64,000 nt of DNA from Aselliscus stoliczkanus (Eukaryota > Chordata > Mammalia > Chiroptera > Hipposideridae): positions 63,247,213-63,311,212 of the forward strand of contig CM066740.1 of NCBI GenBank assembly GCA_033961575.1, written 5' to 3'. Under the pieces are notes generated by a model, which was given only the letters and a program-made list of their open reading frames with translations, was not told the origin of the DNA and made no database searches. Below are positions 1 to 9,800 of this stretch, in pieces; the first letter of the stretch is position 1; every line of letters begins with the position of its first letter. Position numbers and translations under genes: made by a program.

Positions 1-54
1 ATATATATGGATATATATATATAAAACTAAAAACTACACACCCATATATATATG

Positions 55-94
<40 letters not shown>

Positions 95-103
95 TAAAAA
101 TGA
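1..103. repeat. AT-rich microsatellite
   Basis: Long runs of alternating TA, interrupted by an inverted CCCATATATATATGGG. The phrase TATAAAACTAAAAA occurs near 20-35 and again near 86-100, so the array has an internal duplication. The second copy served as the target for the SINE that follows. Confidence 0.9.
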
Positions 104-259
104 AGGGCCGGCCAAGTGGCTTAGTTGGTTAAGAGCTCGCTCAAGAGTGCGAGCTGCGCTCTGAGCAACAGCTGTTCGAGGCCAGCCCGAGCTGAGCTGC
201 CATTGAGCTGCCAACAGGTGGCAGGATGGCTCAGCTAAAAACAAAACAAAACAAAAAGA
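104..259 (+). mobile_element. tRNA-derived SINE (Rhin-1-like)
   Basis: It starts with a GGGCCGGCC head, has an A-box-like GGCTTAGTTGGTTAAGAGC, and continues into the part-unit GCAGGATGGCTCAGC before an A-rich tail (AAAACAAAACAAAAC). It is flanked by 14-bp target-site duplications AAAACTAAAAATGA at 90-103 and 260-273, so both ends are defined. It lacks the later units seen in the long copy at 46101-46605. Confidence 0.9.
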
Positions 260-273
260 AAAACTAAAAATGA

Positions 274-2030
274 TAATAATGAAATAGAAAAAACGAAAAC
301 ACCCAAAACAAGCAAACAAAAAAACCCTCAATACACCCAAAAAAGCCAAACAGACAAAAAGACAAAAAAAACCCAAAAAACAACAAAACAAAACACCAAA
401 AAAAAAAAAAAAAATCAGTGCCAGTCTTGGCTAAAGTCCACCAAGCTATCTGCAGGCTGTCCTCTGCTGTACAAAAGCTCCTCTGCGTCTTGTGGGGGCA
501 GAGCCGGCCACCTGGCACCTAGAGTGACTCTGGTGATCCAGGTCTAGATGAAGTGTGACTGGTAGTTATTACAAAGTCAATGCCATTTCTGCTCTCACCT
601 GCCCAGAGGTACACTGAGAACTGTGCAGCCAGAAGCCTCGATGCCTGTCTTCGGGCACTCTTTCCACTGGAGGCTGTGGGGGGGGCGATGAGATTTCTGA
701 GCCACAAAAAGCCACCTGCTGGGGTTCTGTGAGTGACTCAGCAGTTGAACTTGTCCTGCCTCCTAAGCTGTGCAGGAGAGGTGGGGGCAGGGTAGTTAGG
801 CCCACACTCTGCAGCCTCTTTCTGGCTGAGTTCCTCCACCCACTGGGAGTAGAAGTGCTTCTGTAATCTGATACTACTCCTCCATTCAGGTCAGCTTAAG
901 GACTCTGGGATGGCAGGAGCCAGGGTTTCCTATGGAGGGTGGGGGTGGCTTCTTATCTATACAATTGTTTTTTGCCTTTTTAAAGTAATCATTAGAGTCT
1001 CTTAGCTGTTCTGTGTGATGAGTAGAGGTTCCTTTGATGAGTTACAGCTATTGAAATTGCAGCGCTTTCCAAAGGAGAACTCAAGGAGCCCTCCTCACAG
1101 CTGCCATTTTCCCTCTCTCCGTGGTAATACTGGAATTTATTTCAGAATAGGCTGGATGACTTTCTTCATGACACTATTAGTGATAAAGCAGAAATTTGGC
1201 ACTTTGTGCTTTCATAGTCTCCAGGATGGTTTGAGCATCTATCCATTCATCCATTCATCTATCCATCCAACAAATATTAATTTTGTGTTTATTATGATAA
1301 AATCTCTGATTTACAGAGTGTATATCCTAAGAGAGATAAAGACTGAAAAATTATCAATGACAAAGTAATTACTCATTATGATATGTGCTGTGAAGGAACT
1401 AGGCAACAGGCTAAGAGAGAGATTAAGAAGGGAGGACTTGCTTCATCGAGGGAAGACCTGGGTGTCCTCTCTGAGGAGTGACATGAAGGCTGAAGGATGA
1501 GAAGAAGGTAGCAAAGAGGAAAGGAAGGTGGCAGAGTGTTCCAGTTAGAGGCAGTGTCTGTGCAAAGTCCTGTGACCACACATGGCTTAACATGTTCATG
1601 GGACTGAAAGAAGATCAGTGTGTTTGGAGCACTGATAGTGAGGAGGTGGCTAAGTTGGGAGAGAAAGGTGAGATGGGTCATGTAAGACTTCGTAGGCCTT
1701 GGTAAAGGGCTTAGATTTTATACTGAATACAATGAGAACTTACTGGAAGGTTTTAAACTCTCTCTGTGTGTGTGTGTGTGTGTGTGTACTTATGTGTGTG
1801 ACAATTTGTATTGTGTAGAAAAATGGCAAAGTGATTTAGAATGGGGACAGGTGGCGGGCAAAAGTGTAAACAAAAAGACTAGCTAAGACCAGGATTTAAA
1901 TAATGGTTGCTCATACTGAGGTAGTGACAGTGGAGATGAGGCAAGAGTTCAAAAACAAGACATAGTAGAGATGGAACTGACAGAATCCAATGAATCAATG
2001 ATAAAAATAAACAGTCCTAAGAAAAAAATT
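274..2030. other. Intergenic, no gene seen
   Basis: Downstream of the CAV1 3' end. It holds A-rich sequence at 274-415, degenerate interspersed-repeat-like sequence near 1380-1760 and a (TG)n run at 1765-1787. Short open frames here have no recognisable protein content. I see no exon or RNA gene. Confidence 0.6.
1765..1787. repeat. (TG)n microsatellite
   Basis: Uninterrupted TG dinucleotides, about 11 units, following TCTCTC. Confidence 0.95.
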
Positions 2031-2034
2031 GCTA

Positions 2035-2560
2035 AATGACATGGGAAGTCATTTCACAGAAGAGGAAGCCCACTTGACTAATAAACATGAAAGAAATGCT
2101 CAACCTCACTGGCAATAATAAAGTTATAAACGAAGACTAAAATAAGATATTAACTGATTAACCCATTTGATTAACAAAATTTAAGAAACATGACAGTTCC
2201 AAATGTTAGTGGGAGTATAAATTGGTACCATTACTTTGGAAAGCCATTTGTCATTCATTAGGAAAGTTGGCAATATGTCACATGTCAGGACAGAGCAATT
2301 CAGCCTTAATGATAACCCCTAGAGGAACTTAGGCCCATAAGCTCTGTCAGGAGAAATGTACTAGTGTGATTATAGCAGCATCCCAAGGGTCCATCAAGAG
2401 GTAACTGGATAAATTGTGGTATGTTCAAACAATAGTTAATATATAGCAGTGCAAATGAATGAACTAGAACTATATTCAATAATATGGATGAATCTTAAAA
2501 ATGTTAAGGGAAAAAAATAAGTGTCACAATATTCCATTCAACATTATACTCTTTTTTTTA
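2035..2560 (+). mobile_element. Old L1 fragment, ORF2 3' end
   Basis: Degenerate matches to the L1 ORF2 C-terminal coding region are visible in order. These are the segment around AATAAACATGAAAGAAATGC, then GTGGGAGTATAAATTGGTAC, then GGATAAATTGTGGTATGTTC and GGATGAATCTTAAAAATG. The reading frame is broken many times, so this is an ancient immobile copy. Confidence 0.8.
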
Positions 2561-2889
2561 AAGAAAAACATAAAAATAGCTAAAACTAAGTAATTTTCTG
2601 TTTGTGATTTTTTTTGTATCTAAAAAACATTTTTTTAAGAAAAGAAAATGATAAATACAAGATTTAGGAGAATGGTTACCTCATATAGGTAGAGGGGGTC
2701 AGGTGAATGGCAAAGAGAAAGATCTAATGTGAGTTTTTATACTGTCCTAGTTCTTTGATTAGATGATGAATTCACAGGTGCTAATTAATGAAACTAAATA
2801 AAAAAATAAAATCAAATAAAAGAGAGTTACACATAGATCAATAATGACATTAATCTACGACTATGCCTATGCCTATGTCTGAGCACCTG

Positions 2890-3167
2890 AAGTAGAAAAA
2901 TTAAAAACCTTTTTAGTGAGAATGAAAATACAACATATCAAGATTTTTGGGGTGCAGCCAAAGCAGTAATAAGAGGGAAGTTTATATCATTACAGGCATA
3001 TCTCAAGAAACAAGAAAGATCCCAAATAAACAACCTAACATTACATATTAAAGAACTAGAAAATGAAGAATAAATGAAGCAAAGAGTCAGTGGAAGGAAG
3101 GAAATAATAAAAATTAGAGCAGAATTAAGTGAAATAGAGAACAAAAAGACAATAGGAAAAATTAAGC
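2890..3167 (+). mobile_element. Old L1 fragment, ORF2 reverse-transcriptase region
   Basis: Translation in the plus direction gives L1 ORF2-type sequence, including [15 protein letters not shown], then [16 protein letters not shown] and RKEIIKIRAELSEIE, interrupted by a stop. It lies 3' of a fragment from the ORF2 end, so the two are rearranged or separate insertions. The MLT2-type LTR begins directly after it. Confidence 0.8.
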
Positions 3168-3690
3168 TGTGATGGTTAATTTTGCATGTCAACTTGACTA
3201 GGATTCCCAGATATTTGGTCAAGTACTGTTCTGGGTATTCCTGTGAGGGTGTTTTTGGATGAGATTAACATTTAAATCAATAGACTGAGTAAAACACATT
3301 GCTCTCCTCATTGTGAGTGGGCCTCATCCAATCAGTTGAAGGGCTGAGTAGAACAAAACAAGCTGATCTTTTCCTGAGTAAGAAAGAATTCTTCCTGCCT
3401 GACTGCCTTTGAACTGGAACATTGGTTATATTCCTGCCTTTGAACTCACAGTAAAGCATCAGCTTTTCCTGGGCCTGCAGCCTGCCAGCTTTCGGACTGG
3501 AGCTCCACTAGCAGCATCCTGGGTCTCCAGCTTCTTGACTCACAGTGCAGACAGTGAGACTTTTTAGCCTCCAAAAATTGTGCAAACCAATTTCTTATCA
3601 TAAATCTTTAAATACATATTATTCCTACATGTTCATATATGTTTCATGTATATAATTCTTACTGGTTCTGTTTCTCTGTAGAACAGAAAC
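3168..3690 (+). mobile_element. Solitary MLT2-type ERVL LTR
   Basis: It begins TGTGATGGTTAATTTTGCA and runs through CCCAGATATTTGGTCAA, GTGTTTTTGGATGAGATTAA, GGGCCTCATCCAATCAGTTG and TTAGCCTCC to a TGGTTCTGTTTCTCTG end. This series matches my knowledge of the MLT2 LTR family of the ERV-L group. No internal retroviral genes are adjacent, so it is a solo LTR. The family name is from memory and was not aligned. Confidence 0.75.
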
Positions 3691-4130
3691 TCTGATTGTA
3701 AATTTACCCAAGGCCCAAAAATAAATTGTGTCTGAAATGTGCCTTTTAAAAAAACTCCAGTTAAGACATGGAAAAATGCAAGACATTATCCCCTGAATAT
3801 GTCATTTACTAAAGGAGAGTATTAATATCCATCACACAGAGTTGTTAGGAGCTTAAATTACATGACATATAATAAAGCATTGGGTAAGCTCAAATCTTTC
3901 TTATTAATTATAACTTTTATCTAAAGTAACTCATGAATGTTGATGGCCTTAGAAGAAAGATCCCAGCTAAATGACTTTATAGTAGTTGAACAGTGGAAGA
4001 CCACCCCCCACAAACACTCTCTAAGTACGTACACACTCTCTGTACATGCACACTGCACACACACACACACACACACACACAGGCACTAACACATACACAT
4101 CTATCTAGGTGGGGGAAAATAATAAAGCTG
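3691..4130. other. Intergenic spacer between LTR and CAV1 3' end
   Basis: AT-rich unique-looking sequence with a (CA)n tract at 4055-4080. No gene seen. The T/G-rich stretch on the minus strand immediately beyond the CAV1 poly(A) signal could act as its downstream processing element. Confidence 0.5.
4055..4080. repeat. (CA)n microsatellite
   Basis: About 13 uninterrupted CA units. Confidence 0.95.
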
Positions 4131-4151
4131 ACCGTTGAACAGTTAAACATC

Positions 4152-4157
4152 TTTATT
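4152..4157 (-). terminator. CAV1 poly(A) signal
   Basis: AATAAA on the minus strand (plus TTTATT), followed downstream on that strand by GATGTTTAACTGTTCAACGG and a T-rich tract. It is the most distal AATAAA that fits the expected 3' UTR length. Assignment is by position; no transcript evidence is available here. Confidence 0.7.
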
Positions 4158-4523
4158 ATGTAGACTTGTAACCTTTACAGGGCATGCAGGATATAAAAGT
4201 GTAAAATATGTCAGTAAGCATATAAAATTGTAACAATCTTTTGGACCAGCATTTGATTTGCACAAGAGACTAAGCATCTATGTAGAACCGACATGTCTTG
4301 GGATACACACATACAGATTGAATCACAAAGCAATTTCCCAAGTGATTTTCCTCATATAAAGATGAAACTATCTTTACACTTTAAAGAATGCAATATAGTA
4401 CATTTTCAATTATGCACACAGTTTAAAAGTAAAACTATGTTCATGCCAGTGTCTGTTTTAAATGCAAAAAATCAAAGTAGGTAACACATTGGTAACTAAA
4501 GTGTCAGGGAAACTGGAAGAGGC

Positions 4524-4557
<34 letters not shown>

Positions 4558-4569
4558 GAAAAAAAAAAC
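4524..4569. repeat. (GAAAA)n / poly(A) low-complexity tract
   Basis: Poly(A) leading into about five GAAAA units and a second poly(A). It is transcribed as a pyrimidine tract within the CAV1 3' UTR. Confidence 0.9.
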
Positions 4570-6065
4570 AAGCAGAGTTCCAACTGGTATAAGAAACTAA
4601 AGTAAAAGCATAACTAAAGGTTAAAAATAAATTCCCAAGGGCAGAGTCTTAATATGAGCAGGAGGAATAAAAAGCTTTTGGATGTACCAGGCAGCTTTCT
4701 GTATGACTCAGGTTTACAGGTAACATTCCTCAGTTTGAGTTCAGAAGAATTCAAATTTATTCCAGCAAAACGACCTCAATCTTTTATTACTGCCTCCTCC
4801 CCCACCTTGTCTTCTCTCTGAGCAATTCTGTGCTTGGATTAGGTCCAAAACTCCTGGCAGGGGAGGGGCCATGTGTCACAGCATAACAGACTGTTGCAAG
4901 CTTTCCTTTAAAGGGGTCACATTTGCAACAACTCTGACAGTCTCACACAATGGCTTCCATTTGATGAGCATTTCCCCTGGAGGCCCACCGATCAGCTGAA
5001 AATGAAACACAATGTCCAGCCACTAACTCACCTCGGTGATGGATTAGTTTGGAGTCAGGAAAGCGTGATTATTCTTGAAAATAAACGAAGCTGAATAGAC
5101 ATGCTGACCTCATTCAGCTGATGAGAGGCAGGGAAAGTTGGCTTTCACTTCTGCCAGCCAAGTAAGGGCTCAGCCCCATTTGTTCACCTTAATTCATTTC
5201 ATGGGAGTGATGTGTTCTCTGCTCGATATGGATAAAGATGATGCACGGTTAAGAGCAGACATGAACTTCAGCCGACTTTGTGTCTTAGAGTCAAAAACAA
5301 GTGTGAGGAACTAGGTAATGGGTTTTCTAATTTTGGTCTCTAGGGAAGTTGTGGACCTAATGAAAGTTGACCAGTTGGACCTTATTTGAAAAGGAAAATG
5401 TGAAGAGCAGGAAGGCACTTAGTTAGGTCCCATTATCTATAGAACAAATATTCAGGCACAGAAAATATCACAGGTTGAAATTTCAAGAAGGGTAAGGCAT
5501 TGTTTGGGTAGTGTGGATGCAGAGTATGTTTTCTAATTTGATAACGATCACTAGATTCCATGGGATCATTAAACCGAATGGCGGCAATCCACTAACACTG
5601 CAGATGGAGAGGGAAGAATTTGCTTAAAAGCAGCTCACATACCTGTGCAATCAATGGCCATAGCCTGGGATTCTTCCCTCATCATAAAAATGGCCATTTT
5701 AGAAAAGGCAGTTGAGGTTGTTGGTTCTTATTTTTCCTCCTCAGTTCTTCATATGTCTCTCAAATTATCTTTCAACAATAGGTTCAGATTTCAGGCAATA
5801 AAACAATGATCCACATGCAAATAAAAATATAAGGAAAACATTTTAAATGGGTTTAAAAAATTCGGACCACCCCAAAACATAGATGAAGTAACTCAGAAGA
5901 GACAAATAATAGTTATGAAAACTGAGAGTGATTTCTTTGTTCTGAACCAAGAAAATTCATTCATGTATTGTTGCTGTCTTAGCAACTTAAAACTTGAAAT
6001 TGGCACCAAGAAAATTAAAAGGAAATAAACAAGAATTGGGTGTACGTCTATCCTCGAAATGTCAT

Positions 6066-6407
6066 TTATATTTCTTTCTGCATGTTGATGTGGATATTGC
6101 TGAATACTTTGCCAAAAGCCTCAAAGAGCGGGTCACAGAAGGTGTGGATGCAGATGGAGTAGACACGGCTGATGCACTGAATCTCAATCAGGAAGCTCTT
6201 AATGTACGGCACAACCACCCAGATGTGCAGGAAGGACACGATGGCAAAGTAAATGCCCCAGATGAGAGCCATTGGGATGCCGAAGATGGTGGACAGCAAG
6301 CGGTAGAACCAGTACTTTGTCACAGTGAAGGTGGTGAAGCTGGTCTTCCAGATGCCATCGAAACTGTGAGTCCCTTCAGGCTCTGCAATCACATCTTCAA
6401 AATCAAT
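6066..6407 (-). CDS. CAV1: Caveolin-1, coding exon 3 (residues 66-178)
   Basis: This exon encodes the core of caveolin-1, the integral membrane scaffold of caveolae. It is 114 codons including the TAA stop, the standard length, and gives a 178-residue protein with exons 1 and 2. It starts [18 protein letters not shown] after a CCCTTTTAG acceptor (AG at 6408-6409). The signature FEDVIAEP is at 68-75. The scaffolding domain (82-101) reads [17 protein letters not shown], with Thr at 87 where human has Ala. The hydrophobic hairpin follows (about 102-134), with Pro110 and Pro132 kept. Of the three palmitoylation cysteines known in human CAV1, C143 and C156 are present. Position 133 is Tyr (TAC), and a new Cys (TGC) is at 151. 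Other differences from human as I recall it include T105, I106, V122, V129, F155, F163 and H171. The frame is open, so this is not a pseudogene. Confidence 0.98.
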   Translation of the reverse strand: MDFEDVIAEPEGTHSFDGIWKTSFTTFTVTKYWFYRLLSTIFGIPMALIWGIYFAIVSFLHIWVVVPYIKSFLIEIQCISRVYSICIHTFCDPLFEAFGKVFSNIHINMQKEI

Positions 6408-7009
6408 CTAAAAGGGAGAAGTGACAGAACGTGAGCTTGAAATAGAAGAAAAGAGAAGAAGCGCCCACTCCTGAGTGTCCGTACATATGCATTAGCTTCT
6501 ATGTGCAAGTGCTGTGTGAGGTATTCGAAAGCAGCTGCAGTGCTTGGAACTTGCTGGAAAAATGGACATTTGGGCCCCACCTGGACCAGAGTGCATCTCT
6601 GGGGGTGGAATCCAGGAAAACTTTTAACATGTTCTTCAGGTATTTCTTTACCATGTGAAAAGTTGAGAACCCCTGCTCTAGGGGAAGCCAAATGGATAAG
6701 ATAAAATTCCTGCCTTCATGGCCAACCGGGCAACATGGATAAGCATACAAGGCGCTAGAACACGACCTAAGTTCACTGCACACTGAGACGACGTCACACA
6801 CAATGTTAAGGGGCAGTTTACTGATTATCAACTCTTCAAATATTCGACTGGTGCGATTTCTTCAAGAAATCAGATCACTGTGAACTGTGAGGACTCAAGA
6901 AGTTTTCATGGGGTGGTAGGTCTTGAGCAAGGCTTGGGAAATGAGGTATGATTTGGAGAGGAAAGAAGTAGGGACCTCGGAAATGTGTGAGCAAGTTCCC
7001 CGAAACAGG

Positions 7010-7135
7010 AAGGATGATACAGGTTGTCATTTTACACAAGAAGATAGAGAGGTTCAGAAGGGTTAAGATGACTTGCTAAAGTCAAACATACAGCAAAGGG
7101 AGGGCCAGAATGCAAATCCACCCCTTTCCCAGTAG
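7010..7135 (-). repeat. MIR-like SINE fragment
   Basis: Weak similarity in reverse orientation to the MIR core, with a GAGGTTCAGAAGGGTTAAG.. ACTTGCTAAAGTCA pattern (the usual form is GAGGTTAAGTAACTTGCCCAAGGTCA). Ancient and diverged. Confidence 0.5.
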
Positions 7136-8397
7136 CATCTCTCTCCCATCGTACGTGTTCACCTAAACAATTAATTCTCAGGAGCTCTTATCCCTTTGGA
7201 AGGGTTTATATAGACAAAACTGAAGCATAGGATAAAAAAAACTACTCCCAGAAGAGTGGGACAGAACCAACTCCAGTGCTCGGTGTTGGCAGATATATGA
7301 AGGATCTGATGTAGTCTGAAGCCCAAACAAGTGGATCACTGCTGGCAGAAAGCAGCCCAGTTCAGGATCAGGGAACGACACTTGGGGGAGTCTGGGAGGC
7401 TCTCAGGGCCAAGGAGCCGCCTTGGCTTCAACACAATAAGACTTCATTTGGAAAAAGTACATGATGCTTACCCATAGTTAAAGTTGATTTTCTAGAACAT
7501 TCTGTTTCTTGATCTATTGTCCAATGTCCTAATGTAATATGTAAAAATGGTATGTCCACAATTATGTAAATGAAGTTCAGGAGATTTATTGCCATTCTAA
7601 TTATTTTCTTTGCTCATTTAGATCTAGACTCTGAAGTAAACAGTCACTTGTGTGTTTTAAAAGGTTATGAAATATGCAGCAAGTCAGATCAATCATTTAA
7701 TGATGTCTTTGTGCAATTTACTTAATTGCCTACTATGGAGTTTTATGCTAACACTGCATTTTCCCAAAGCTATTAAAAATAAAGGCCTGCAGTTTTCCTT
7801 CACTCAACTGCAAGACACTCAAAGAATTTTATTTTTTAAAGATGACCTTGTTTTGTAAGAGGACTTGGTGTAGTTAAAATTAATACACTAGAGAAGGCAT
7901 TCTTAATTTGGGTCACAGGATGAGCAATGACGGTCCATGGGTGCCATGAAGTGGATACACACATTTGAATGTCCAATGGGAGAGGGCCATTACTTCCATT
8001 TGAAAATGAAGAGTCTATTGTCAAAGCAGGTGGGGAACGCTTCATTGGATTCCTGTGTCTGTACTTCAAGCACATCTGACTTGAGATTCTTTTCCAAGAG
8101 AAGATGTGGTTATTAACATTTGTTTACTGGTTATTATAATCACACACTGTTCTCGTTTAATTCACAGCAACTTGGTGATATATTATTCTCATTTCATAAA
8201 AAAAAAAAATGTGAGGTGCAAATGTTAATAAATTGTCCGGGTAAATAAGAAGTGGGTTTGAGTTTCGAATCTGGCCTGAAAGATACCGACTCTCTCTTCA
8301 ATACAGCATCACTTTAAAAAACATTTTAAAAATTTTTCTCTAAGGCAATTATAGTGTTTCACAATGAAAAGGCACATTAGTAAAAAAGAGTTTGCTG

Positions 8398-8490
8398 GGC
8401 CGGCTGAGTGGCGCAGTGGTTAAGCGCTGGCTTGAGAAGCCAGCGGCCCCGGTTCGGGTCCCACATATGAGGCCCAGTGACACTGCTCTC

Positions 8491-8512
<22 letters not shown>
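8398..8512 (+). mobile_element. Short head-only tRNA-derived SINE
   Basis: About 90 bp of tRNA-related head (GGCCGGCTGAGTGGCGCAG, GTTAAGCGCTGG, B-box-like CCGGTTCGGGTCCCAC) ends at GGCCCAGTGACACTGCTCTC. A pure poly(A) tail follows directly. Perfect 16-bp target-site duplications AAAAAAGAGTTTGCTG lie at 8382-8397 and 8513-8528. The clean duplications and pure A tail suggest a young insertion. It carries none of the internal body seen at 14896-15338. Confidence 0.93.
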
Positions 8513-8521
<9 letters not shown>

Positions 8522-9269
8522 TTTGCTGAATTTAACCCTCCTGGTAACTGTAAGAATTCCCACAGCATAGTGTTTGAAGGCAGTGTTATGACGAGGTCAT
8601 ATACATCATATATCTTATTAGTGAAGATCTATAAACATATGCATGTGTGTAAGATTTATTGATAACAACTTTATTTTTCTAAGCATAAATAAAAAAGCTT
8701 TTTTCAATGAACATATTGGAAATTCTTAAGCTTTAGTAGTTTAGAAAATTTCAGGGTGGCTGATTTTTCAGTGCTTTCCAGAAACTGCCAGAGAGCATGA
8801 TTTATCCTCAAATATCCAAGTGAATTTAGAGCAGGTCTCCAGGGGTTGGACAGCAACACGACAAAAATAACATGTCATATAAATATACTCAGTTCTTGCT
8901 TTAGTCTTGAAAATTTAAGGTGGCTTAAAAGAATACTAAAAAGGCAGCCAATTAGACGTGGCTGAAAAAAAGAAGGCAAGGCAGGTAAAGAAAACACAGT
9001 GGGGCCAGAAATAAAGCTTAGTTTCTTTCTACCTCCATTTCTGCAACAGGAAAGTAATTTTTGTGAGGGGTCCATAAGATAATTTATGTAAAGTGCTTAG
9101 TACAGGGATAAAACATTGCAGTATAGTAAATGCTCAGTAGATAAAGTAGCCTTAAAAAATTCCTTGCTCTGGATGACTAAGATTTTAAATAGATAATTAT
9201 AGTAAGAGAAACTACCAGCTGCAAAGTACATAGTTGCTGTGAATTCAACCCCACCAGTGGCTCAGAAGA

Positions 9270-9400
9270 ACTAACTTTCATTTGCAATCATCTTTACCAT
9301 AGCCCTCCAAGATCGTGAGGGTACTGTGGGAGGTTAAAAATTTAATCACTCAAGGTCGCACAAATGCTAAGTGGCAAAGCTGGAACTTGTCCTACTTCAA
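9270..9400 (-). repeat. MIR-like SINE fragment
   Basis: Reverse-orientation MIR features: AGGTTAAAAATTTAATCACTC, then AAGGTCGCACAAATGCTAAG and TGGCAAAGCTGGAACTTG. These match the usual ..CAAGGTCACACAGCTAGTAAGTGGCAGAGCTGG.. core. Confidence 0.65.
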
Positions 9401-9659
9401 CTCTGATCTCTTTTTGCTTATGAATTCCTGGGGTGACAAGCCCTTAGAATAGTCTTACTAGCTAAATTTTCACTCAGGTAGATGTGCTCCCTAAAACATT
9501 AACATTTTGATTATTAACGGAATTGCTAATGCTAACGTTTCCATTTTAAGTTAGGATGTCTAGGAACTAGGATGTTTTCACTTGTGGAGACTGGTTGTAT
9601 TTTCATCGCCCTGCACCATATGTTCTTACAATCCTAGGCATTCAGCCAAGGACTCTCCC

Positions 9660-9800
9660 TCTAATTGGCAGATAAGGAAATTGAGGCACAGAACAATTAA
9701 AGTGGGCCAGACATTCTCAAGGTCCCAAGAGAATCAGTGGAAAAGCTGAAATTAGAACTCTAATTTCTTGATTCCCAGGCGTAGGTCAAGCCCCGTGTCC
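9660..9800 (-). repeat. MIR-like SINE fragment
   Basis: GATAAGGAAATTGAGGCACAG followed by TCAAGGTCCCAAGAGAATCAGTGGAAAAGCTG is the reverse-orientation MIR pattern, diverged. Confidence 0.6.

Larger units (their letters stand above)
4135..6065 (-). other. CAV1 3' untranslated region
   Basis: This is the minus-strand continuation of exon 3 after the TAA stop at 6066-6068. It ends near a canonical AATAAA (minus strand, 4152-4157), which gives a 3' UTR of about 1.9 kb. That length fits the long 3' UTR known for mammalian CAV1 transcripts. Further AATAAA matches on the minus strand at 4756-4761 and 4783-4788 could give a shorter form. A purine tract of GAAAA units lies within it at 4524-4569. The exact cleavage point is inferred. 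Confidence 0.75.

Noticed and set aside
3168..3690. Intact endogenous retrovirus
   Set aside because: Only one LTR is seen, with no gag, pol or env sequence next to it.
5994..6434. 146-codon plus-strand frame over CAV1 exon 3
   Set aside because: Shadow of the CAV1 coding sequence on the opposite strand.
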